This document shows positions 14,443 through 20,967 of a stretch of DNA of 23,552 nucleotides, piece by piece. Made by a program: the position numbers and the translations under genes. The notes under the pieces were generated by a model. It was given only the letters and a program-made list of their open reading frames with translations. It did no database searches and was not told the origin of the DNA. The DNA comes from an uncultured Anaerotruncus sp. (GTDB lineage Bacteria > Bacillota > Clostridia > Oscillospirales > CAG-272). The stretch spans positions 1 to 23,552 of the forward strand of contig CAJLZE010000035.1 in assembly GCA_905210995.1 (NCBI GenBank), in the 5' to 3' direction. The first letter of the stretch is position 1; each line of letters begins with the position of its first letter.

Positions 14443-15342
14443 ATGATAGATACGAAGGTCTACTCGCTGCTCAAGGTGAACGAATGCGGCAGCTTTGCCG
14501 CGGCGGCAAAACAGCTCTCGATAACGCAGCCCGCCGTAAGCCAGCATATCAAGGCGCTCGAGGAGGAGTTGGGCGTCAGGATATTCGAAAGAAGCAGCGG
14601 AAAGCTGGTCCTGACCAAGCAGGGCGGCGAGGTCGTCAAATATGCACTCAAAATGGTGGGGCTTTATAACAGTCTCAGGCAAAGCCTTTCAGACGGCAAA
14701 AGCCTTACGACGCACCTCACGGTCGGCGTTACGCACACCGCGGAGAGCAACCCGATAGCCGAATCTCTGGCGAAATACTGCTCGCAGAACGACCGCGTTA
14801 ACATTAAAATGATTACAGACACTATAAGCAATCTTTATGCCATGCTCAAGACATACGATATTGATATAGCGATAGTAGAGGGCAGGATAAACGATCCCGG
14901 CATAAAATATCTGCTTATGGACACGGATTATCTTATACTTGCCGTTTCTCCCGATCATCCGTTTGCCAAAAAGAGTATGGTCACGCTTTCCGAGCTCAAA
15001 AAGGAGCGGATGATACTGCGTCTGCCCAACTCGGGAACGCGAAACCTGTTCGTGGCGCATCTTGAGAGCAATAATCTGAGCATAAGCGATTTCAACGTGA
15101 TACTTGAGGTGGACAACATCGCAACGATAAAGGATCTGATACGCCGTGACTTCGGTGTTTCCATCCTTGCGCGCAGCGTCTGCCTTGACGAGCTGAAAAA
15201 AGGCAAGATCGTAGCGCTGCCGGTCGAAAATCTCAGCATGATGCGCGAGATAAACATTGCGTACCCCGCCGATTTCACTCAATTCGATATATTGCGCGAT
15301 ATAGTGCGAAGCTACAACGAGACGCTGCGGCTGTATAAGTGA
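14443..15342 (+). CDS. LysR-family transcriptional regulator (second of a paralogous pair)
   Basis: This 299-residue protein has the classic LysR helix-turn-helix SFAAAAKQLSITQPAVSQHI (about 17-36), followed by ALEEELGVRIFERSSGK and an effector domain from about residue 88. Its effector motifs (MDTDYLILAVSPDHPFAKK, LPNSGTRNLF, FNVILEVDNIATIKDLI) mirror those of the divergent LysR at 13081-14007. The ATG at 14443 follows GAGG and fits the normal LysR start; an upstream in-frame ATG at 14410 has no ribosome site. It is transcribed alone and ends just before the GntR-like operator boxes. Overlapping promoters suggest the two regulators repress one another or are reciprocally expressed. The ligand is unknown. 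Confidence 0.92.
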   Translation: MIDTKVYSLLKVNECGSFAAAAKQLSITQPAVSQHIKALEEELGVRIFERSSGKLVLTKQGGEVVKYALKMVGLYNSLRQSLSDGKSLTTHLTVGVTHTAESNPIAESLAKYCSQNDRVNIKMITDTISNLYAMLKTYDIDIAIVEGRINDPGIKYLLMDTDYLILAVSPDHPFAKKSMVTLSELKKERMILRLPNSGTRNLFVAHLESNNLSISDFNVILEVDNIATIKDLIRRDFGVSILARSVCLDELKKGKIVALPVENLSMMREINIAYPADFTQFDILRDIVRSYNETLRLYK

Positions 15343-15354
15343 CGCCTTGTCGTA

Positions 15355-15366
15355 ATTGTGCACAAT
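15355..15366. promoter_or_regulatory. Operator box 1 (ATTGTGCACAAT)
   Basis: A perfect 12-bp palindrome, just after the LysR stop. With boxes 2-4 it forms two similar units. TTGT/ACAA half-sites are typical of FadR-subfamily GntR regulators; the B. subtilis GntR operator core is TTGTATACAA. Confidence 0.5.
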
Positions 15367-15376
15367 AACATATAAA

Positions 15377-15388
15377 TTATGTACAAAA
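15377..15388. promoter_or_regulatory. Operator box 2 (TATGTACAAA core)
   Basis: TGTACA core at 15380-15385, with its centre 22 bp from that of box 1. The right half-site ACAAA is good and the left TTAT is degenerate. Confidence 0.4.
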
Positions 15389-15430
15389 ACGGGCGTTCCG
15401 AGTGCTTTATCGGGGCGTCTGATGCGAATA

Positions 15431-15441
15431 AAGTGCACAAT
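15431..15441. promoter_or_regulatory. Operator box 3 (AAGTGCACAAT)
   Basis: GTGCACAAT repeats box 1 exactly over nine bases. Its centre is 75 bp downstream of box 1. Confidence 0.45.
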
Positions 15442-15445
15442 CATT

Positions 15446-15464
15446 ATAAAATGTATACAATTTT
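15446..15464. promoter_or_regulatory. Operator box 4 (ATAAAATGTATACAATTTT)
   Basis: This 19-bp sequence recurs identically at 16674-16692, before the lamin-tail gene. Its centre lies 20 bp from box 3 and its end 14 bp upstream of the -35 at 15478. Confidence 0.55.
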
Positions 15465-15477
15465 TGACCCGAAGGGA

Positions 15478-15506
15478 TTGACAAACCCCAACGCGGGTGA
15501 TATTAT
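15478..15506 (+). promoter_or_regulatory. Promoter of the sialidase-like gene
   Basis: TTGACA (15478-15483), 17 bp, TATTAT (15501-15506). The expected start near 15513 falls inside the terminator hairpin at 15508-15539. Confidence 0.7.
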
Positions 15507-15507
15507 T

Positions 15508-15546
15508 AATGCCGGATGCGGAGATGGGCGCCCGGCATTGTTTTTT
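15508..15546 (+). terminator. Terminator hairpin at the start site of the next promoter
   Basis: AATGCCGG (15508-15515) pairs with CCGGCATT (15532-15539), with an inner GCG/CGC pairing, then G and six T (15541-15546). It would stop read-through from the LysR gene, while RNA started at the adjacent promoter lacks much of the left arm. Confidence 0.65.
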
Positions 15547-15594
15547 GCGGGCGGCGCCGCATGACCGTAAAGGCAAAAGGATATATCAAAACGG

Positions 15595-16629
15595 ATGGCA
15601 GAGATCAGACTTGTTAACACAGATACGCTTTCCTGCGAGCCGGTGGTTCGCAGAATGAGCGACGGCAGCCTGCTTATGGTGGCTCAGTGCGGCGATACAT
15701 ACGAGCCGGCTCCACGAAACCGCGTTTACTTTTTTCACAGCTATGACGACGGCGCGACATGGAGCGAGCCCGTCTCTATATACCCCGAAAACGGATGCGC
15801 CGTATACTGCACCGAGGTCGCCTGCTTTGACGACCGCGTCGAGGCATATCTGACGCTGCACAACGGGCAGTTCTTCAACTGGCGCTCGGTCGTTATGGTC
15901 AGCACCGACTGCGGTCACACATGGACCGACCGCGGACCGTTCCCGGGGCTTGAGGCATACACCTTCATGCGCGGCAAGATCGTTTTGCGCAACGGCGACA
16001 TCCTGATACCTTATCAGAGATACCCGATAAGCGCGGAGGAGAACGAACGCCTTGTTGCCAAATACGGCGGAACATACCGCCGCAGCGGAAAGTTGATGTA
16101 TGTGGGCGTTACCGACGTCGGCATCGACTATGTTGACAACGGCGTGGCGCTGAGTCGTGACGGCGGCGCGACATATGAGATATGCCCATGCCCGCATTTT
16201 CTGATACGCGGCGAAACGGGGCTTCAGTGGGTGTGGAGCGAGCCGACGATCGTCGAACTTTCGGACGGCCGCGTGGCAATGCTCATACGCGTTACGAAGG
16301 ATGTGCTGTGGTACAGCGAGTCGTCGGACGGCGGCAGAACGTGGAGCGGGTTCGTGCCCACCGACATTCCAAATCCCTCCTGCAAGCCGAAGCTGATAGG
16401 GCTTCCCGACGGCAGGATCGCGCTCGTTCACGATCCCGACAGGCAGAAGCGCAATCCTCTTGCCGTCTGGATATCCGACGACGATATGAGGACATGGCGT
16501 CGGCGCGAGGTCATATCGGATTTTCCGCTCAATTTCGACTACCCCGACGGTTTTTACGAAAACGGAAAGCTTTATATCTCGATCGAGCTCCAGCGGCGCG
16601 ACGTTCTGTTTATAAAGCATTCGGTCTGA
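15595..16629 (+). CDS. Sialidase/BNR-fold protein (exo-alpha-sialidase-like), no signal peptide
   Basis: This 344-residue six-bladed-propeller protein has five Asp-box (SxDxGxTW) repeats: SYDDGATW (49-56), STDCGHTW (103-110), SRDGGATY (187-194), SSDGGRTW (243-250) and SDDDMRTW (294-301). SEPTIVELSDGRVAMLIR (about 215-232) matches the sialidase segment with an active-site Glu and one Arg of the carboxylate-binding triad; the classical N-terminal RIP motif is not evident. It would cleave terminal sialic or similar acids, or only bind glycans. With no signal peptide it is probably cytoplasmic, acting on imported oligosaccharides. The ATG at 15595 has only a weak, distant AAAAGG, so expression may be modest. 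It lies behind four operator boxes. Confidence 0.78.
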   Translation: MAEIRLVNTDTLSCEPVVRRMSDGSLLMVAQCGDTYEPAPRNRVYFFHSYDDGATWSEPVSIYPENGCAVYCTEVACFDDRVEAYLTLHNGQFFNWRSVVMVSTDCGHTWTDRGPFPGLEAYTFMRGKIVLRNGDILIPYQRYPISAEENERLVAKYGGTYRRSGKLMYVGVTDVGIDYVDNGVALSRDGGATYEICPCPHFLIRGETGLQWVWSEPTIVELSDGRVAMLIRVTKDVLWYSESSDGGRTWSGFVPTDIPNPSCKPKLIGLPDGRIALVHDPDRQKRNPLAVWISDDDMRTWRRREVISDFPLNFDYPDGFYENGKLYISIELQRRDVLFIKHSV

Positions 16630-16637
16630 GGCATAAG

Positions 16638-16673
16638 CGGGCAAAAAAGAGGCGGCGAGCCTCTTTGTGCCCG
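16638..16673 (+). terminator. Hairpin after the sialidase-like gene
   Basis: CGGGCA ... AAGAGGC pairs with GCCTCTT ... TGCCCG (16638-16673), about 9 nt after the stop. No T run follows directly, so termination may be partial and the downstream genes may be reached by read-through. Confidence 0.5.
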
Positions 16674-16692
16674 ATAAAATGTATACAATTTT
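16674..16692. promoter_or_regulatory. Operator box 5 (ATAAAATGTATACAATTTT)
   Basis: An exact copy of box 4, 40 nt before the lamin-tail gene start. No convincing -35/-10 pair is visible here, so it may act as a roadblock or partner a weak promoter. Confidence 0.55.
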
Positions 16693-16732
16693 AAAACCAA
16701 GAATACAAAAAAGAAAGGCAAGGCAATCAACA

Positions 16733-17689
16733 ATGAAAAAATTCACGGCGATCCTCATTATTGCGGCGTTCATGCTGACGCTTGCGGCACTCCCCGCGTT
16801 TGCGGCGGATATGCCCGGTCTTGTGATCACCGAAATACTGCGCAACCCGAAGGGCAACGACACATACGAGGGCTTTGAGATAATGAACGCCTCGGATGCT
16901 GCAATCGACCTTTACAATTACCGCATTTTCTACCGTAACGGCGCGTCCGTTGAGGAAAACGCGGCGGTCGCGGCAGCCGACGTCAAGTTTTACACCTATC
17001 TTGCGGCTGCGCCCGGCGATGTTGTGCTGGCGCCCGGCGAGATCGCAATGGTTTGGTGCGTTTATTCGGACTGCTACAAGAAAGCCGATCCGGTGTACGG
17101 CGGCTTTGTGAAGGATCTCGGCGGCGGAAAGGTCGAATACAATTTCGACGCATACCGCAACGACATGAAGACCGATTCCGGCTGCGAGCTTGACCCGTCC
17201 GTGAAGGTGCTTATAAACGACAAGACCGGCGGCAAGTATTTTGAGACAAAAAAGGCGGCTGTCGAAAACGGCTTCAACCTTGAAAATTCCGGCGTCGTCC
17301 GTATGTGGGTATGCCCGCGCGAGGGCGATATCACATCGGCGACCTGCATCATCGACTCTCTGACTGCCGGTAAGGGCGTAGCTACCTCCTATGAGCCCCA
17401 AAGCGGAACGCCCGTCATGAAAGCGACCGATTCCGAAAGCTTTACTCCCGGTGTGCTTGACGAGAAGCAGACCGTTCTGCGTGCGCTTGCCGATTCGCTC
17501 GGCAAAACGCCCGCGACCGATCCTCCCGCGACCGACGGCGGCTCGAAGCCCGGCGAGACCAAGCCCGGCGGAGACGCTCCCGCGACAGGCGACGTCGGCA
17601 TGGCTGCATGGGCAGTTCTTGCGGCGCTTTCGCTCTGCACGGCGGTTCCGGCGGTGAAGCTTTGCGTACGTAAGAGCGCAGACGACTGA
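16733..17689 (+). CDS. Wall-anchored lamin-tail-domain (LTD) surface protein
   Basis: This 318-residue exported protein has a signal peptide (KKFTAILIIAAFMLTLAALP, cleavage after AFA near residue 25) and a lamin-tail domain beginning VITEILRNPKGND (about 30-42) with EIMNASDAAIDLYNYRI (about 47-63), the usual EhxNxSxxxIDLxxWxh pattern. A Pro/Thr/Gly/Lys linker and APATGD follow, then a hydrophobic segment and a KLCVRKSADD tail. APATGD plus membrane segment plus charged tail looks like a non-canonical sortase sorting signal, so the protein is probably wall-bound. Bacterial LTDs occur in surface and nuclease proteins and may bind glycans or DNA; the role here is unknown. The ATG at 16733 fits the signal peptide. 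The beta-helix gene starts 2 nt after the stop. Confidence 0.8.
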   Translation: MKKFTAILIIAAFMLTLAALPAFAADMPGLVITEILRNPKGNDTYEGFEIMNASDAAIDLYNYRIFYRNGASVEENAAVAAADVKFYTYLAAAPGDVVLAPGEIAMVWCVYSDCYKKADPVYGGFVKDLGGGKVEYNFDAYRNDMKTDSGCELDPSVKVLINDKTGGKYFETKKAAVENGFNLENSGVVRMWVCPREGDITSATCIIDSLTAGKGVATSYEPQSGTPVMKATDSESFTPGVLDEKQTVLRALADSLGKTPATDPPATDGGSKPGETKPGGDAPATGDVGMAAWAVLAALSLCTAVPAVKLCVRKSADD

Positions 17690-17691
17690 CG

Positions 17692-19446
17692 ATGAAAATG
17701 TCAAGGCATACAGTCGTGCTTGCGGCTCTGATAATATTTGCTATGATATCACCGTTTGTTTTCTTGGCGTGTGACGGCTCGCCGTCCTCCTCCACCGAAA
17801 CGACTGCCGGCGATCCCGGCACCACAGCGCCCGGCGACACCACGAGCGGCGTCGCCGGCAGCGCTGCGGAGACCACCGAGGATATTTCCTCGCTTGCCGA
17901 CAACGATATCCGCCGATTCCGCGACAAAGTAAAGGCGGGCGACTGGGGAATGGCGCTGACTGCCGCGCTTGAGGCGGGCGACTCGGTGTATATCCCCGCG
18001 GGAACATACCGTATGTCCTCTGTAAAGATCCCCTCCGGAAAGACGGTGTACGGCGACGGAGACGGGACGAAGATATTTCCCCTCGGCAGCATTCTTTTCG
18101 ATATCAGCGGCAGCGCCGGTGAGGAGATAAAGCTCGCCGAGGATATGCCCGACTTTTCCGATACCGTAAAGCTCACAAAGTCATCGGGCGCAAAAGAGGG
18201 CGACCTCATTTACCTCATGAGCCAGCGCAACTGCACGATACTTGAGGACTGCACCTACGACTGGGTGCTCGGCAGATCGTACAAGAGCGGCGTCGCCTGC
18301 TTTTTTGCCGAGTTCCTTACCGTTGCCGAGGTTTCGGACGGCGGAAGGACGCTGCGTGCGTCGGGCGCGACCGTATTTCCCTTTTACCGTGCTGACGGTT
18401 CGCATGAGTCGGTGCCGCGCAAGCCTGCGGGGACGGTATCAGACTACCCGTATATGCGCGACGGCGCTACGGTGAGGCTCGTAAGACCCGTACACGATGT
18501 TACGGTGCGCGATCTTACCGTTATAGAATGCACCGGCTCGGCAGTCGTCGGAAGCTGGATGCGCGACTGCGTTATCGAGCGCGTTACGGTGCGCACAGAG
18601 GAGAAGAAGGTGCCGAAGGCGGGGCTTTGCCTTCTCCGTATCTCCGAGGCGCTCGACTGCGAGGTGAGGGGATGCAGCTTTCTTGTCCCGCAAAAGCCTG
18701 CGGCGTCGCTGCATCAGAAAAGCGAAAATTACGGCGATTACAACATCGCACGGATAACGCGCAGCTACCGCAGCGGCTTTGACGGCTGCTATTCGGATTT
18801 TTCGACTCACGCCTTTCTGATAGGCAAGGCTCACAAAAATGGCACTTCCTACGGCTGCTACGTGAGGAACTGCACCGCCGAGAATGCGATATGGGGCGGC
18901 GTATATGTTTCGGGCGGCTGCTACAATACCGAGATCACCGGCAACACGGTGAAAAATTCGGGGCGCGGTCTTGTTGCCGCGGGCAGAAAGAACTATATCG
19001 CCGACAACGATATAACGCTCTCGCTAAGTCCGCTTACCGATTATTATTATGTCCGCCGCGAACAGGGCGGCACCGCGGGGATAGCGCTCATCGAGGGCTG
19101 CGCGGTCGATACGGTGGTAGAGAACAACCGCGTGTCGGAGGCGGCGACGGCCATACTCATACGCGACGGGTATGAGGAAACGAATATATTCGAATACGGC
19201 GACATTACGGTGAGAAACAACACCGTGACCGACTGCGTGCGCGGTGTTATGATCTACCGCCACGAGGCGAACGTCGGCGAAAAGCGGCTGAGGCTGACGG
19301 TGACGGGCAACAGCTTTTCTGGCGGCGCGTCCGGCACGCGCTTTGCGGGCAAGACCGCGATAGTGCTTGACCCCGAGACGACCGGAGAGGTCATAAAGGA
19401 CAACACATTTTCAAATTTTACATCCGAGATATATCCCGCCCGTTGA
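17692..19446 (+). CDS. Lipoprotein with right-handed parallel beta-helix
   Basis: This 584-residue protein has a lipoprotein signal with FLAC (C27) and a Ser/Thr/Gly-rich linker to about residue 65. Then comes a pectate-lyase-like entry SVYIPAGTYRMSSVKIPSGK (about 98-117). Repeating coils follow, such as NCTAENAIWGGVYVSGGC, NTEITGNTVKNSGRG, TVVENNRVSEAATAI and ITVRNNTVTDCVRGVMI. This is the pectin-lyase/tailspike fold used by polysaccharide lyases, glycosidases and epimerases. I cannot assign catalytic residues. Anchored outside the membrane, it probably cuts or holds a glycan for the solute-binding lipoprotein encoded next. It has no clear ribosome site and starts 2 nt after the preceding stop, so it likely depends on coupled translation. 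Confidence 0.78.
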   Translation: MKMSRHTVVLAALIIFAMISPFVFLACDGSPSSSTETTAGDPGTTAPGDTTSGVAGSAAETTEDISSLADNDIRRFRDKVKAGDWGMALTAALEAGDSVYIPAGTYRMSSVKIPSGKTVYGDGDGTKIFPLGSILFDISGSAGEEIKLAEDMPDFSDTVKLTKSSGAKEGDLIYLMSQRNCTILEDCTYDWVLGRSYKSGVACFFAEFLTVAEVSDGGRTLRASGATVFPFYRADGSHESVPRKPAGTVSDYPYMRDGATVRLVRPVHDVTVRDLTVIECTGSAVVGSWMRDCVIERVTVRTEEKKVPKAGLCLLRISEALDCEVRGCSFLVPQKPAASLHQKSENYGDYNIARITRSYRSGFDGCYSDFSTHAFLIGKAHKNGTSYGCYVRNCTAENAIWGGVYVSGGCYNTEITGNTVKNSGRGLVAAGRKNYIADNDITLSLSPLTDYYYVRREQGGTAGIALIEGCAVDTVVENNRVSEAATAILIRDGYEETNIFEYGDITVRNNTVTDCVRGVMIYRHEANVGEKRLRLTVTGNSFSGGASGTRFAGKTAIVLDPETTGEVIKDNTFSNFTSEIYPAR

Positions 19447-19478
19447 GGCGGCGAAAAATGCGAAAGGCGGAAGAACAC

Positions 19479-20957
19479 ATGAAACGCGCGATAAGATACA
19501 TTTCTCTTATACTTGCGGCGATATTTATTTCGGCTCTGTTTGTCGGATGCACCCGCGGCAGCGGCGACGATACAACGGCAAGCGGCGCGGCGACATCGGG
19601 AAACACCGCACCCGAAGAGACATCAAGAACACACGACGAAAACGGCTATCTGCTTGACAGCCTGCCCGCAGATCTCAACTTCGGCGGCGAGAAGGTGACC
19701 GTTCTCTATTGGAACGACGCTCCGTTCACCGATTTTGAGGCTGAGCAGAGCGACGACAAGATAATTAACGCCATCAACACCCGCAATGCAAGCGTTGCAG
19801 AGAGGCTCGGCATCACGTTTGACTGGGTGGGCATTCCCGGAAACACCAAAAACCGCGAATCGTATGCGACGACCGTGCGCGGCAGCACCGGCACCGGCGC
19901 GGGAGATTTCGACCTCCTTGCGGCGCACAGCCTTGTCGGTCAGGATCTTTTCCTTCAGGGGCTGCTCTGCAATCTGAACGACGTGAAATATCTTGACTTC
20001 GGCAAGCCGTGGTGGCCGAAGCAGCTCACGGAGGCGGCGTCGGTCGGCAATAAGCTCTGCTTTGCCTCGGGCGATATCTCCACGAATATGCTCTGGTATA
20101 TGACCGTAATGTTTTACAACGTCAGCCTTGCCAAGACCTACGGCATAGAAGATCTGCACGACACGGTGCTTTCGGGCAAGTGGACGCTTGAAAAGATGGA
20201 GACGGTCATAAAGGACGCATACCGCGACACGAACGCGAACGGTGTCAAGGATGTGGGCGACAACTTCGGTCTTTACTGTCCGAACACGACGCTCGACTCC
20301 TTCCTGTTCGGCAGCGGCATACGTGTTATCGACCATGACGACAAGGATATGCCCAAGCTCTCAGACGACTACGGCAGCGAAAAGACGATAAAACTCGTCG
20401 AGGATCTCTGCAGTCTGTTTTACACCTCAAACGATGCCATGACCGCGGCGCAGAACAACAGCACGAACTTTGCCTCGGGCGAGTATATCCTTTACTCCAA
20501 CTATGCCCACAATGCGGCAAACGCGTTCAAGGATGTGACATTCGACATGAGCGTGCTGCCCTTCCCGAAATACGACGAGGCGCAGAAGGATTATATCACC
20601 ACCGAGTCGTTCAGCTACTCGATATATATGATCCCGATGGATGCAAAGAACACCGACAAATCGGGAGCGGTCATGGAGGCTCTGGCGTCGGCGGCGTACC
20701 GCACGACCACCCCCGCCATATTTGAGGCGTCGCTCAAGCTCAGATACGCACTCAACAACAAGACCTCGCAGGTGTATGACATTATCAAGAGCAACATCTG
20801 CTTCGATCTCGGCAGAATGTTCGGCGCGAACCTTGACAACAAGACTCACGTTGCGTTCCGCAATGCGATAGCAAAGAACAATCCCGCATGGGCTGTAACT
20901 TATGCGGAGCTCAAAAACGTGCTGAACGCAAAGCTTAAGGATCTTTTCGGAAACTGA
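19479..20957 (+). CDS. ABC-type sugar solute-binding lipoprotein
   Basis: This 492-residue lipoprotein (LFVGC, C24) has a Thr/Ser/Glu linker and the two-lobed fold of family 1 extracellular solute-binding proteins. Visible features are VTVLYWNDAP (about 54-63), FDLLAAHS, a hinge-like segment LWYMTVMFYNVSLAKTYGI and SVLPFPKYDEAQKDYIT, typical of large clostridial sugar-binding lipoproteins. DTNANGVKDVGDNFGL (about 248-263) is a DxNxxGxxD calcium-loop-like motif. ABC permease and ATPase genes are absent, so it must work with transporter parts encoded elsewhere. The ATG at 19479 is preferred for its KR-hydrophobic signal peptide and AAAGGCGG; an in-frame ATG at 19458 behind GAGGCGG is possible and adds seven residues. 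It precedes the kinase by 10 nt. Confidence 0.85.
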   Translation: MKRAIRYISLILAAIFISALFVGCTRGSGDDTTASGAATSGNTAPEETSRTHDENGYLLDSLPADLNFGGEKVTVLYWNDAPFTDFEAEQSDDKIINAINTRNASVAERLGITFDWVGIPGNTKNRESYATTVRGSTGTGAGDFDLLAAHSLVGQDLFLQGLLCNLNDVKYLDFGKPWWPKQLTEAASVGNKLCFASGDISTNMLWYMTVMFYNVSLAKTYGIEDLHDTVLSGKWTLEKMETVIKDAYRDTNANGVKDVGDNFGLYCPNTTLDSFLFGSGIRVIDHDDKDMPKLSDDYGSEKTIKLVEDLCSLFYTSNDAMTAAQNNSTNFASGEYILYSNYAHNAANAFKDVTFDMSVLPFPKYDEAQKDYITTESFSYSIYMIPMDAKNTDKSGAVMEALASAAYRTTTPAIFEASLKLRYALNNKTSQVYDIIKSNICFDLGRMFGANLDNKTHVAFRNAIAKNNPAWAVTYAELKNVLNAKLKDLFGN

Positions 20958-20967
20958 GAGGAGATAT

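Noticed and set aside
15446..15464. ATAAAATGTATACAATTTT as a CRISPR or transposon repeat
   Set aside because: Only two copies about 1.2 kb apart, each upstream of a gene and centred on a palindrome, which fits an operator better.
14689..15576. 295-codon minus-strand ORF opposite the second LysR gene
   Set aside because: It runs through the operator and promoter region and shows no domain, while the LysR frame is certain.
15586..16863. 425-codon minus-strand ORF opposite the sialidase-like gene
   Set aside because: The plus strand has five Asp boxes; the reverse frame only reflects codon bias and runs across a hairpin and an operator.
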